Shown here: piece by piece, positions 54,617-63,704 of the stretch
How the letters are laid out: each line of letters starts with the position of its first letter
Position numbering within the stretch: position 1 is the stretch's first letter
Origin: Sphingomonas melonis
GTDB taxonomy: Bacteria > Pseudomonadota > Alphaproteobacteria > Sphingomonadales > Sphingomonadaceae
Direction of reading: 5' to 3'
Assembly: GCF_013409985.1 (NCBI RefSeq)
Contig: NZ_JACCBY010000002.1
Location: 682,001-746,000, forward strand
DNA: 64,000 nt
Translations under genes and position numbers: made by a program
Notes under the pieces: generated by a model
Database searches by the model: none
Seen by the model: the letters and a program-made list of their open reading frames with translations, nothing else
What the model was told of the DNA's origin: nothing

Positions 54617-55993
54617 TTAGTTGATCCGGCGGTAGACGGTGATGCCGAGATCGTGGGCGACCGCGCGATACTGGCGGGCGAGCGCGCGGCGGACGAGGAC
54701 GGCCGCCGGCCGGTCGACCGTGCGCGGATCGACGCCGACGGCGATGACCGCCGGGCGTGCGGCGAGGATGCGCGCGGTCTCGGCGACCGGGTCGATGCCG
54801 ATCGCACCTGCCTCGCTCACCTCGGCGAGATGGGCGGGAAATGGGTAGCGCGTCGGCAGGCAGGAGCGCGTCGCATTGTAGAGCAACGGCGAGGCCTGAA
54901 AGACGAACAGGCACCCCTGCCCCCGCGCATGATCGATCCGCTGCGCCAGTGCGGCGACCCGAGCGCGGGCGCCGGTCGTCTCGCCGCCGTGCGGATAGCC
55001 GCTCATCAGCAACAGCGTGGTGCCGGCGATGGCGGCGAGCCACCGCGGCGGCCAGCGGTCGAGCGCGACCGCCGCCGCCACCGCGATCGGCACGAGCAGC
55101 GGCAGCGTATAATGGTTGAAATAGGGGGGCACGAGCGCCCAGCCCGCCACCGCGGCTGCCAGCCAGCCGATCAGGAATCCGTCGGGGCGCCGGACGAGGC
55201 CGCGGATCGCGAGCCCCATAGGGACGAGCAGCACGACGCTCTGGCCGGCGAGCCGCGCGGCGATCGGCTCCCCGGGGTTGATCCGGCGCAGGAAGATCGA
55301 TTCGACATTGGCGAACCACCAGGCGTCGCCATGGCCGATCGCGGCATAGCCCGCGGCGGCAAAAATCGTCGGCAGCGATGCGGCCACCGCAAGCAGCATC
55401 GCCTCGCCCGCCAGCCGCGCGGGGCTGCGCGAGCGCTGCCAGCTCGCGACGAGCAACGCGATGCCGAGGAAGGCGCCTTCGAAGACCGCGGTTGGCTTGA
55501 TCTGCAACGCGATGCCGACGAGCAGCATCGCGGGGATCGCGGCGCGACGGCGGCCAGCGAGCGTGTCCCATGCGAGCAGCGCCGCGCCGACGATCGCCAG
55601 ATTGTAGAAGACCGGCGACTGTCCGCCTCGCCCACCGAGCAGGTCGAGCCAGACGAGATAGAGCAGGCCGGCGGCGAGCGCGCCGCCAGGGCGCGCGACG
55701 CGGCGCGCGGCGGTCGCGATCAGTCCGGCGGTCGCCGCGGCGGCGGCCAGCGCGAGCAGATGATAGGCCACGAGGGGGTTGCCGGGCAGACCGCGCACGG
55801 CCGCCGCGATCAGGAACAGGCCGATCGGCTTGCGGTCCCAGATATCGACATAGGGGATCGCCCCGTCCCACATCCGCTGGCCGACCAGCAGGTACATCTG
55901 CTCGTCGATATCGAGGAGCGGATTGCCGACATCGGGCAGCCGCAGCGCCACCGCCGCGAGGATCAGGATCAGCCAGGTCAGGCGCTGCGTCAT
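54617..55993 (-). CDS. Polytopic membrane glycosyltransferase-like protein (GT-C, family 39 type)
   Basis: Membrane protein of 458 residues with about ten TM helices. Near the start the loop NPLLDIDEQMYLLVGQRMWDGAIPYVDIWDRKPIGLF has the paired acidic residues expected of lipid-linked sugar transferases (ArnT/PMT type). The C-terminal 110 residues form a soluble domain ending GITVYRRIN. Donor and acceptor unknown. No cell-wall sugar genes are adjacent. Confidence 0.78.
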   Translation of the reverse strand: MTQRLTWLILILAAVALRLPDVGNPLLDIDEQMYLLVGQRMWDGAIPYVDIWDRKPIGLFLIAAAVRGLPGNPLVAYHLLALAAAAATAGLIATAARRVARPGGALAAGLLYLVWLDLLGGRGGQSPVFYNLAIVGAALLAWDTLAGRRRAAIPAMLLVGIALQIKPTAVFEGAFLGIALLVASWQRSRSPARLAGEAMLLAVAASLPTIFAAAGYAAIGHGDAWWFANVESIFLRRINPGEPIAARLAGQSVVLLVPMGLAIRGLVRRPDGFLIGWLAAAVAGWALVPPYFNHYTLPLLVPIAVAAAVALDRWPPRWLAAIAGTTLLLMSGYPHGGETTGARARVAALAQRIDHARGQGCLFVFQASPLLYNATRSCLPTRYPFPAHLAEVSEAGAIGIDPVAETARILAARPAVIAVGVDPRTVDRPAAVLVRRALARQYRAVAHDLGITVYRRIN

Positions 55994-56039
55994 GCAGCAC
56001 CGCCATGGCAGCAAGTTGGTTAGCGGCGCGCTAACGCGA

Positions 56040-57119
56040 TCAGAACAGCTCGCCCTGCGGCCCGGCGGGCGGGCGGAACAGATCGGTGCGCAGCGGCGCA
56101 CCGCGATGGCCAAGGCCGTGCTTTCGACAGGCGATGCGGAAGCGGGTGCGCATCAGTTCGGCCCAGGGGCCGGCACCCTGCATTCGGGTGAAGAAGTCGG
56201 GATCATTGTCGCGCCCGCCGCGCAGCGACTGGATGATGCTCATCACCTTGCCGGCGCGGTCGGGGAAATGCTCGTCGAGCCACGCCCGGAACAACGGCGC
56301 GACCTCGTGCGGCAGGCGGACGGGGATGAAGAAGCAGGATCGCGCCCCCGCCTCGGCGGCGCGCTCGACGAGATGTTCGAGTTCGTGATCGGTGATCGAG
56401 GGGATCACCGGCGCGATCGAGACATAGACGGGCACCCCCGCGTCGGCGAGCGCGCGGACCGCGCGCAGGCGGCGTTCGGGATGCGGCGCACGCGGTTCAA
56501 TCGTTGCAGCGATCCTGGGATCGAGCGAGGTGATCGACATGGCGACGCCGGCGAGCCCCTCCGCCGCCATCGCCCCGAGCAAATCGATATCGCGTGTCAC
56601 CCGGTCGGACTTGGTGGTGATGGTCAGCGGGTGGCGGGTCTCCGCCAGCACCTCGATGATGCCGCGGGTGATCCGCCAGTCGCGCTCGATCGGCTGATAG
56701 GGATCGGTATTGGTGCCGAGCGCGATCGGCGCGACGACATAGCCGGGCTTGCGCAATTCGGCGCGGAGCAGGTCCGCGGCCTGCGGCTTGGCGAACAGGC
56801 GCGACTCGAAATCGAGACCGGGCGACAGGTCGTGATAGGCGTGGGTCGGCCGTGCGAAACAATAGATGCAGCCGTGCTCGCAGCCGCGATACGGGTTGAT
56901 CGAGCGATCGAAGAATACGTCGGGCGAGCTGTTGCGGCTGATGATCGTGCGCGGCTGTTCGATCGTGACGCTGGTGCGCAGCGGTGCGGGGCTGCCGTCG
57001 ATATCGTCGCGCGCGTCGAGCCAGTCGCCATCCGCCTCGACCTGCGGCAGGTTGAAGCGGCGGCTTTCGGTATTGACCGTGGCGCCGCGGACGGCGCGTT
57101 TGACGAGCGGCTTGGCCAT
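56040..57119 (-). CDS. SplB-like radical SAM protein (PA0069 family)
   Basis: Protein of 359 residues with the radical SAM cluster motif CEHGCIYC near residue 80, preceded by SINPYRG, and the AdoMet-site segments YVVAPIALGTNTDPYQPIE and LTITTKSDRVTRDIDLL. It belongs to COG1533, related to spore photoproduct lyase, often annotated as DNA repair photolyase-like. A promoter TTGCCT-17-TGCTAT (57176-57148) overlaps a GAAC-N7-GAAC box, so LexA control is plausible. Confidence 0.9.
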   Translation of the reverse strand: MAKPLVKRAVRGATVNTESRRFNLPQVEADGDWLDARDDIDGSPAPLRTSVTIEQPRTIISRNSSPDVFFDRSINPYRGCEHGCIYCFARPTHAYHDLSPGLDFESRLFAKPQAADLLRAELRKPGYVVAPIALGTNTDPYQPIERDWRITRGIIEVLAETRHPLTITTKSDRVTRDIDLLGAMAAEGLAGVAMSITSLDPRIAATIEPRAPHPERRLRAVRALADAGVPVYVSIAPVIPSITDHELEHLVERAAEAGARSCFFIPVRLPHEVAPLFRAWLDEHFPDRAGKVMSIIQSLRGGRDNDPDFFTRMQGAGPWAELMRTRFRIACRKHGLGHRGAPLRTDLFRPPAGPQGELF

Positions 57120-57143
57120 TGCGCGATGGTAGGCCGCGGATTA

Positions 57144-57158
57144 GAACATAGCAAGAAC
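57144..57158. promoter_or_regulatory. LexA-type (SOS) box, GAAC-N7-GAAC
   Basis: GAACATAGCAAGAAC followed by AT, sharing GAACA-N6-GAACAT with the boxes at 26067 and 49287. It overlaps the -10 and spacer of the candidate radical SAM promoter, 25 bp before that start. Confidence 0.62.
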
Positions 57159-57175
57159 ATGATGGGAGAGAGGCA

Positions 57176-57517
57176 ATGGCGCGGTTGAACTATCTCGAAC
57201 TGCCGGTGGCGGATACGGAGCGGGCCAAGACATTTTATGGGTCGGCGTTCGGCTGGGCGTTCAGCGATTTCGGGCCGAGCTATGCGGCGACGACCAGTGG
57301 CGATACCGATATCGGCTTCCAGTCCGATCCGGCGCAGCGGACCGCGGCGGCGCTGCCGGTGATCGAGGTGGCGGATATCGACGCGGCGCTCGCCGCGGTC
57401 GAGGCCGCGGGCGGGCGGGTGACGATGCCGGTGTTCGCCTTTCCCGGCGGGCGGCGGTTCCACTTCGCCGATCCGGATGGCCATGAGCTGGCGGTGATGC
57501 AGGTCGACGCGGGTTAG
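57176..57517 (+). CDS. VOC family (glyoxalase-like) protein
   Basis: Small protein of 113 residues with one vicinal-oxygen-chelate domain: LNYLELPVADTERAKTFYGSAFGW, VIEVADIDAALAAVEAAGG and FHFADPDGHELAVMQ. Reaction unknown. GGGAGAGAGG precedes the ATG. It is divergent from the radical SAM gene; its start codon overlaps that gene's -35 element. Confidence 0.9.
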   Translation: MARLNYLELPVADTERAKTFYGSAFGWAFSDFGPSYAATTSGDTDIGFQSDPAQRTAAALPVIEVADIDAALAAVEAAGGRVTMPVFAFPGGRRFHFADPDGHELAVMQVDAG

Positions 57518-57552
57518 GCCCGTTTTTCACGGACCGGCTGAGCCACGCGTCC

Positions 57553-57648
57553 GTCATGCCGGACTCGTTCCGGTATCCACCGGTCCGCAGGAGCAAAAGG
57601 CGTTGAGCTTGCGGACCGGTGGACCCCGGAACACGTCCGGGGTGACGG
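57553..57648. repeat. Dispersed palindromic element, type C, copy 4
   Basis: Arms gtcatgccggactcgttccg and gaacacgtccggggtgacgg, with a left arm more diverged than in the other copies. Lies between the VOC gene stop and the convergent moaB gene. Confidence 0.87.
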
Positions 57649-57703
57649 GTAGTTTGGAGTGACGTCGGCACCCCCCCGACTTGCGCTTACGGTCGCGGAG
57701 CGA

Positions 57704-58231
57704 TCACCGCTCCATCAGCCGCGGCATCAGCTCAACGAAATTGCAGGGCCGGTGGCGGCTGTCGAGCTGGTCCTGCAGGATACCGTCCCAGCCGTCCTTC
57801 ACCGCGCCGGTCGAGCCGGGCAGCGCGAAGATATAGGTGCCGCGCGCGACACAGGCGCAGGCGCGTGACTGGACGGTGCTGGTCCCGATCTTGGCATAGC
57901 TGAGGTAGCGGAACAGCTCGCCGAAGCCGGGGATCATCTTGGTGGCGACGCGCTCGACCGCCTCCGGGGTGACGTCACGCCCGGTAACGCCGGTGCCGCC
58001 GGTGGTGACGACGCAATCGACCCCCTCGTCGTCGATCCAGCGGTGGAGCTGCGCGACGATCGCCTCGATATCGTCGCGCAGGATGACGCGGTCGGCGAGC
58101 ACATGGCCCGCCGCCGTCAGCCGCGCGACGAGCGTGTCGCCCGAGCGGTCCTCGGCCAGCCCGCGCGTGTCGGAGACGGTCAGCACCGCGATGTGGACCG
58201 GGCGGAAGGTGAGGCTGGTGTCGATCGGCAT
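57704..58231 (-). CDS. moaB: Molybdenum cofactor biosynthesis protein MoaB
   Basis: Cytosolic MogA/MoaB-type protein of 175 residues acting in molybdopterin adenylylation. [19 protein letters not shown], the [17 protein letters not shown] loop and [22 protein letters not shown] are all present. It lies 3 bp downstream of dnaE on the same strand, so it is probably co-transcribed with it. Confidence 0.95.
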   Translation of the reverse strand: MPIDTSLTFRPVHIAVLTVSDTRGLAEDRSGDTLVARLTAAGHVLADRVILRDDIEAIVAQLHRWIDDEGVDCVVTTGGTGVTGRDVTPEAVERVATKMIPGFGELFRYLSYAKIGTSTVQSRACACVARGTYIFALPGSTGAVKDGWDGILQDQLDSRHRPCNFVELMPRLMER

Positions 58232-58234
58232 GGC

Positions 58235-61200
58235 TCAGCCCACCGAGCGCAGTTGCGAGGCGACGCGATCGAGCGCGACATCGCTGATTCCGGGGATCGC
58301 CTGGATCGTCTCGACCAGCTCCATGTCGAGCAGGAAGTCGCGCCCCAGCAGCACCGTCGCCTCGCCCTCCTCCACCGGGATACGGGCGCGCACCTCACCG
58401 CGGGCGCCGCGATGGTGGGCGAGCAAGGTCGACAGCGCCTCGAACGCGGTAGCGTGCGCGACCTTCGCCTCGATCGTGAAACGCGCGATCGAGGCGAGCC
58501 CCTCGAACGGCTGGATGCGCTTGACCGAGACGCGCGGCGTCTCCTCGCCGGGGCGGCGGTCGAGCTCGACGGTGATCAGCCCGCAGCCGCCGCAGCGCGC
58601 GGCGTCCTCCAGCTCGGCGGCGACCGAATCGTCGAAACAGGTGGCGACGAACTGGCCGCTCGCATCGGACAGCGTCGCCATCATATAGCGCTTGCCGCGC
58701 GCCGAGGTGCGCCAGCGCGCATCCTCGACCAGCACCGCCATCGTCGCGCCGGCGCGGGTGCCGTCCTCGGGGATGTTGAGTTCGGTCAGCGCGACATATT
58801 GGCGGGCGCCATGCATCTTGGCGAGGTGCGTGTGGCGATCGACGGGATGCGCCGAGAAATAGAAGCCGAACGCCTCCTTCTCCTGCTCCATCGCCTCGGC
58901 CATCGACCAGCGCACGCCTACGGGCAGCTTGATCGCGTCGCCGGCGACATCCTCGGCACCGAACAGGCCGTGCTGGCCGCTGGTCTTGCCCTCGTGCGTC
59001 CGCGCGGCGACGGCGAGGATCGTCTCGGCGACGGCGTGGATGCCAGCGCGATTGGGATCGAAACTGTCGAACGTGCCGCTCGCCGCCAGCGTTTCGAGCT
59101 GCCGCTTGTTGATGAGGCGCGGATCGACGCGGGTGGCGAGATCGTCGATGCTCTTGAACGGGCCGTTGGTGCTGCGCTCGACGACGAGCTTCTCCATCGC
59201 CCCCTCGCCCACCGACTTCAGCGCGGCGAGCGCGTAGCGGACGGCGAGGCCGCCGTCCTCGGTCACCTCGACGTCGAATTCGGCGTCGCTCTTGTTGATG
59301 TCGGGGCCGCAGATCGTCACGCCCAACCGGCGCATGTCGTCGACGAAGATGCAGAGCTTGTCGGTCTGCGCCATGTCGTAGCACATCGACGCGGCGTAGA
59401 ATTCCTCCGGGTGATGCGCCTTCAGCCACGCCGTCTGATAGGCGAGCAGCGCATAGGCGGCGGCGTGGCTCTTGTTGAAGCCATAGCCGGCGAACTTGTC
59501 GATCAAGTCGAACAGTTCGTTCGCCTTGGCCTTGGGGATGCCGTTCACCTTGGCGCAGCCCTCGACGAAGATCGCGCGCTGCGCGTCCATCTCCGCCTTG
59601 ATCTTCTTGCCCATCGCGCGGCGCAGCAGATCGGCGCCGCCGAGCGAGAAGCCGGCGAGGATCTGCGCCGCCTGCATCACCTGTTCCTGGTAGACGAAGA
59701 TGCCGTAGGTCTCGGACAGGATCGGTTCGAGCAGGTCGTGCGGATAGACGATCGGCTCGGTGCCCTGCTTGCGGCGGCCGAAGCTCGGGATATTGTCCAT
59801 CGGGCCGGGGCGGTAGAGCGAGACGAGCGCGATGATGTCGCCGAAATTGGTCGGGCGCACCGCGCTCAGCGTGCGGCGCATGCCCTCCGATTCGAGCTGG
59901 AACACGCCGACCGTGTCGCCCTTCTGGAGCAGTTTGTAGACCGCATCGTCGTCCCACAGCAAGGCGTCGAGATCGACGGTGATACCACGCTTGGCGAGCA
60001 GCTGCACCGCCTTCTTGAGCACCGACAAGGTCTTGAGGCCGAGGAAGTCGAACTTCACCAGCCCCGCGCCCTCGACATACTTCATGTCGAACTGGGTGAC
60101 GGGCATGTCCGACCGCGGGTCGCGGTAGAGCGGCACGAGCTGCGCGAGCGGCCGGTCGCCGATCACCACGCCGGCGGCGTGCGTCGAGGAATGGCGCGGC
60201 AACCCCTCAAGCTTGGTGGCGAGGTCGAGCAGGCGGCGGACCTGATTGTCGTTGGCATATTCCTTCGCCAACTCGGGCACGCCGTTGAGCGCGCGCTTGA
60301 GGTCCCACGGATCGGTCGGATGGTTGGGGACCAGCTTGGCAAGGCGATCGACCTGGCCATAGCTCATCTGGAGCACGCGCCCGGTGTCCTTGAGCACCGC
60401 GCGCGCCTTCAATTTACCGAAGGTGATGATCTGCGCGACCTGATCGCGGCCGTATTTCTCCTGCACGTAGCGGATGACCTCGCCACGCCGGGTTTCGCAG
60501 AAATCGATGTCGAAGTCGGGCATCGAGACGCGTTCCGGGTTGAGGAAGCGTTCGAACAGCAGACCGAGCTTCATCGGATCGAGATCGGTGATGGTCAGCG
60601 CCCAGGCGACCACCGAACCGGCGCCCGAACCACGCCCCGGCCCCACGGGAATGTCGTGATCCTTCGCCCATTTGATGAAGTCGCCGACGATCAGGAAATA
60701 GCCGGGGAAGCCCATCTGGACGATGACGTCGACCTCGAAGGCGAGCCGCTGGCGATAGGCGTCGCGCCAGTTCGGGTCATCGGCAGGCTGGGTGCCGAGC
60801 TGCTCGATCCGGTCGAGCCTTTTTTCCAGCCCCGCCGCCGCCTCGGCGCGCAGCATCGCCGCCTCGCCCTCGCGGTCGCCGGCGAGGCTGGGCAGGATCG
60901 GCTTGCGATAGGGTGCCATCACCGCGCAGCGCTGGGCGACGACCAGGGTATTGTCGATCGCCTCGGGCAGGTCGGCGAACAGCTGCCGCATCGTCTCGGC
61001 GGGCTTGAGCCAGGCGTCGGGACAGGAGCGGACGCGATCCTCGCTCTCGACATAGGTCGAATGGGCGATGCACAGCATCGCGTCATGCGCGTCGAGGAAG
61101 TCGCTGTCCGAGAAGCAGCAAGGGTTCGTCGCGACCAGCGGCAGGTCGCGCTCATAGGCGAAGTCGACCAGCGCCTGTTCGGCCGCCTCTTCGATCACGT

Positions 61201-61735
61201 CGCCACGGCGGGCGAGCTCGATATAGAGGCGGTCGGGGAACAGTGCCTGCAACCGGTCGAGATAGGCGGCGGCCCGGTCGGGCTGGTCCTCGTGGATCAG
61301 CCGAGCGAGCGCGCCCTCGCCGCCCGCGGTCAGCGCGATCAGCCCGTCGCTGCGCCCTTCGAGCGCGGCGAAGTCGACATGCGCCGGCAGTTCGATCGGA
61401 CGTTCGAGATGCGCGAGGCTGACCAAAGCGCACAGATTGTCATAGCCGCGCTCGTTCTGCGCATAGAGCGCGATCCAGTCGAGCGGCGCGGCGACGCCGT
61501 CGGGCATGCCCGGCCGCGCGACGCACAGCATCGTCCCGATCACCGGCTGGACGCCGTCCTTCTTGGCGGCGTCGGAAAAGGCCATTGCGGCATAGAGGCC
61601 GTTGCGATCGGTGAGGCCGGCAGCCGGAAAGCGCATCGCCTTGGCCTGTTTGGCGATCGCCTTGGGCTCGATCGCCCCGTCGAGCATCGTGTAGGACGAG
61701 AAAATGCGGAGCGGTACGAAACCGGAATGAGCCAT
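58235..61735 (-). CDS. dnaE: DNA polymerase III alpha subunit DnaE
   Basis: Replicative polymerase of 1166 residues. PHP domain at the N terminus (FVPLRIFSSYTMLDGAIEP), polymerase core with PGRGSGAGSVVAWAL and the catalytic Asp motif PDFDIDF, then GYGFNKSHAAAYALLAYQTAWLKAHHPEEF, and a C-terminal OB domain. By length and order it is DnaE1, not the mutagenic DnaE2. A near-consensus DnaA box lies 56 bp upstream. Confidence 0.97.
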   Translation of the reverse strand: MAHSGFVPLRIFSSYTMLDGAIEPKAIAKQAKAMRFPAAGLTDRNGLYAAMAFSDAAKKDGVQPVIGTMLCVARPGMPDGVAAPLDWIALYAQNERGYDNLCALVSLAHLERPIELPAHVDFAALEGRSDGLIALTAGGEGALARLIHEDQPDRAAAYLDRLQALFPDRLYIELARRGDVIEEAAEQALVDFAYERDLPLVATNPCCFSDSDFLDAHDAMLCIAHSTYVESEDRVRSCPDAWLKPAETMRQLFADLPEAIDNTLVVAQRCAVMAPYRKPILPSLAGDREGEAAMLRAEAAAGLEKRLDRIEQLGTQPADDPNWRDAYRQRLAFEVDVIVQMGFPGYFLIVGDFIKWAKDHDIPVGPGRGSGAGSVVAWALTITDLDPMKLGLLFERFLNPERVSMPDFDIDFCETRRGEVIRYVQEKYGRDQVAQIITFGKLKARAVLKDTGRVLQMSYGQVDRLAKLVPNHPTDPWDLKRALNGVPELAKEYANDNQVRRLLDLATKLEGLPRHSSTHAAGVVIGDRPLAQLVPLYRDPRSDMPVTQFDMKYVEGAGLVKFDFLGLKTLSVLKKAVQLLAKRGITVDLDALLWDDDAVYKLLQKGDTVGVFQLESEGMRRTLSAVRPTNFGDIIALVSLYRPGPMDNIPSFGRRKQGTEPIVYPHDLLEPILSETYGIFVYQEQVMQAAQILAGFSLGGADLLRRAMGKKIKAEMDAQRAIFVEGCAKVNGIPKAKANELFDLIDKFAGYGFNKSHAAAYALLAYQTAWLKAHHPEEFYAASMCYDMAQTDKLCIFVDDMRRLGVTICGPDINKSDAEFDVEVTEDGGLAVRYALAALKSVGEGAMEKLVVERSTNGPFKSIDDLATRVDPRLINKRQLETLAASGTFDSFDPNRAGIHAVAETILAVAARTHEGKTSGQHGLFGAEDVAGDAIKLPVGVRWSMAEAMEQEKEAFGFYFSAHPVDRHTHLAKMHGARQYVALTELNIPEDGTRAGATMAVLVEDARWRTSARGKRYMMATLSDASGQFVATCFDDSVAAELEDAARCGGCGLITVELDRRPGEETPRVSVKRIQPFEGLASIARFTIEAKVAHATAFEALSTLLAHHRGARGEVRARIPVEEGEATVLLGRDFLLDMELVETIQAIPGISDVALDRVASQLRSVG

Positions 61736-61790
61736 TGCGGGGACTTAGCCGCTCCACCCTGATTCGAACAGGCCATGCCGGGGAACCGGT

Positions 61791-61799
61791 CGTGGATAA
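61791..61799 (-). promoter_or_regulatory. Near-consensus DnaA box upstream of dnaE
   Basis: TTATCCACG on the minus strand, one base from TTATCCACA, in the 100-bp divergent region between dnaE and the HdeD-like gene. Confidence 0.35.
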
Positions 61800-61835
61800 C
61801 TCCGTTACGCGGGCACAACGGAGGAGGTTACGTCA

Positions 61836-62417
61836 ATGTCGGACACGAAAGCATTCACCGATCCGCTCGCGCCCGCATCCGCCGGGGCCGGCTGGGGCTG
61901 GATCCTGGCCTATGGCGTGCTGTCGATCGTGCTGGGGATACTTGCCTTTCTCAACCCGTTCGCGGCGACCTATGCGGCGACGCTGGTGATCGGCGCCTTC
62001 TTCATCGCCGCCGGCCTGGTGTCGCTTGCCGCCGGCTTCGCGGGCAAGGATCACGAGGGGCGCGGCTATGCGATCGGTTTCGGCGTGCTGTCGCTCGTCA
62101 TCGGCCTGCTGATGGCCTTCGCGCCGGGGACCGCCGCGATCTCGCTGACGCTGCTGGTCGCGATCTGGCTGGGCATCCGCGGTGCGCTCGAAATCGGGCT
62201 CGGCGCCCGGTTCAAGCGCGGGCGCGCGCTGATGATCGTCCTCGGCGTCGTCAACATCCTGCTCGCGGTCTATGTGCTGATCACGCTGCCCTGGTCGGCG
62301 CTGACGCTGCCGGGTTTCATCCTGGGGATCAGCTTCCTGCTCGGCGGCGTCACCTCGGTGGCCGCGGCGATCAACCACAAGAAGGGCGCAAAGCCCTTCG
62401 CCGCCCCGGAGGTGTGA
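61836..62417 (+). CDS. HdeD/DUF308 family membrane protein
   Basis: Inner-membrane protein of 193 residues with six TM helices in three pairs (GWILAYGVLSIVLGILAFLNP is the first) and Gly/Ala-rich helix contacts, as in E. coli HdeD, linked to acid stress. Function here is inferred. ATG 61836 preceded by GGAGG at about 61821. Divergent from dnaE. Confidence 0.88.
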   Translation: MSDTKAFTDPLAPASAGAGWGWILAYGVLSIVLGILAFLNPFAATYAATLVIGAFFIAAGLVSLAAGFAGKDHEGRGYAIGFGVLSLVIGLLMAFAPGTAAISLTLLVAIWLGIRGALEIGLGARFKRGRALMIVLGVVNILLAVYVLITLPWSALTLPGFILGISFLLGGVTSVAAAINHKKGAKPFAAPEV

Positions 62418-62493
62418 GGGCAGCACCCCAGTCCCCCCGTCCACCCGTCACCCCGTCACCCCGTCACCCGTCACCACAGTGTACCCGCCCCCC

Positions 62494-62600
62494 GTCACCC
62501 CGGACTTGTTCCGGGGTCCACTCTGCGGCGGGGAGGAGGGCTTGAGACGGCACCGTTCTCTTGCGGCCCGGTGGACCCCGGAACGAGTCCGGGGTGACGG
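62494..62600. repeat. Dispersed palindromic element, type C, copy 5, with short tandem repeats
   Basis: Arms gtcaccccggacttgttccg and gaacgagtccggggtgacgg; centre like that of the copy at 11634. Just before it, at about 62440-62475, the end motif is repeated in tandem (cgtcacccc several times), probably by slippage. Lies between convergent genes. Confidence 0.88.
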
Positions 62601-62634
62601 GTGGGGGGATGAAAGCGTTGCGGCCAAAGCCGGA

Positions 62635-63114
62635 TTACAGCAGCGCCTCGATCTCGCCAGCGATATCCTCGGGCTTGGTCGTCGGCGCGTAGCGGCGGAC
62701 GACCTCGCCCTGGCGGTTCACCAGGAACTTGGTGAAGTTCCACTTGATCGCCTTCGAGCCGAGCAGGCCGGGCGCCGCCGCCTTCAGCCGCGCGAACAGC
62801 GGATCGGCCCCTGCCCCGTTGACCTCGACCTTGGCGAAGACCGGGAAGGTCACGTCATAGGTCAGCGAACAGAAGCTCGCGATCTCGGCGGCATCGCCGG
62901 GCTCCTGCGCGCCGAACTGGTTGCAGGGGAAGCCTAGGACTTCGAAACCGCGGTCCGCAAAGCGGCGGTGCAGCGCCTCCAGCCCCGTATATTGCGGCGT
63001 GAAACCGCATTGCGAGGCGGTGTTGACGATCAGCAGCACCTGCCCCGCCCAGCGATCGAGCGGGATCGGCGCGCCGTCGGCACCGGTCACAATCAGGTCG
63101 GTGATCGCGGTCAT
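62635..63114 (-). CDS. Glutathione peroxidase (Cys type)
   Basis: Thioredoxin-fold peroxidase of 159 residues: catalytic Cys in NTASQCGFTPQY, second Cys in GFPCNQFGAQEPG, and KWNFTKFLVNRQG with the catalytic Trp/Asn. Reduces peroxides, in bacteria usually with thioredoxin. The ATG overlaps the GNAT gene stop as ATGA. Confidence 0.94.
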   Translation of the reverse strand: MTAITDLIVTGADGAPIPLDRWAGQVLLIVNTASQCGFTPQYTGLEALHRRFADRGFEVLGFPCNQFGAQEPGDAAEIASFCSLTYDVTFPVFAKVEVNGAGADPLFARLKAAAPGLLGSKAIKWNFTKFLVNRQGEVVRRYAPTTKPEDIAGEIEALL

Positions 63115-63704
63115 GCGTGCCTCGCGAGCAGGAAGTGGAGGTTCTGCTTCACCCCAGGCCATTCGCGGTCGAGGATCGAATAGACGACGGTGTCGCGCAG
63201 CCGCCCGTCCGCCATCTGCTGGTGCCCGCGCAACACGCCGTCCCGCTTCGCGCCGAGTCGTTCGATCGCCGTCTGGCTGCGCGTGTTGAGCGAATCGGTG
63301 CGGATCTGCACGCACTGGCAGTCCATCGCCTCGAAGGCGTGGGTGAGCAGCAGCAGCTTCGCCTCGGTGTTGACGCCGGTGCGCTGCACCGCCTTGGCGT
63401 AGAAGGTGCCGCCGACCTCCAGCCGGCGATGCGCCGGCGCCATGCGCATATAGCGGGTGGTGCCGACCACCTGCCCCGCCGGGTCGCACACCGCGAACAG
63501 CAGCGCGCGGCCGAACGCCTGCTGCGCGAAGGAGGTGTCGAGCCAGCGGTCCGGCTGCTTGAGCTGCGACACGTTGGCGTAGAAAGTGTCCCACAGGTCG
63601 CCCGCCGCCGCGACGGCGACGAGGGCGTCCACATCGTCGCGCACCAGCGGCCGCAGCGTGACGTGACGCCCGGTCAGCGTCGGCGTCTCGGCCCACAATG
63701 TCAC
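63111..63704 (-). CDS. GNAT family N-acetyltransferase
   Basis: Protein of 197 residues similar to RimJ/RimL-type transferases: [65 protein letters not shown] (acetyl-CoA site region) and [11 protein letters not shown]. Substrate unknown. GTG start at 63704 overlaps the upstream ATPase stop (GTGA), so it is the middle of a three-gene unit. Confidence 0.88.
   Translation of the reverse strand: MTLWAETPTLTGRHVTLRPLVRDDVDALVAVAAAGDLWDTFYANVSQLKQPDRWLDTSFAQQAFGRALLFAVCDPAGQVVGTTRYMRMAPAHRRLEVGGTFYAKAVQRTGVNTEAKLLLLTHAFEAMDCQCVQIRTDSLNTRSQTAIERLGAKRDGVLRGHQQMADGRLRDTVVYSILDREWPGVKQNLHFLLARHA

Noticed and set aside
58043..61762. 1239-codon open frame on the plus strand
   Set aside because: Antisense to dnaE and moaB. 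Composition is the same Arg/Glu/Asp/His-rich shadow seen opposite other GC-rich genes.
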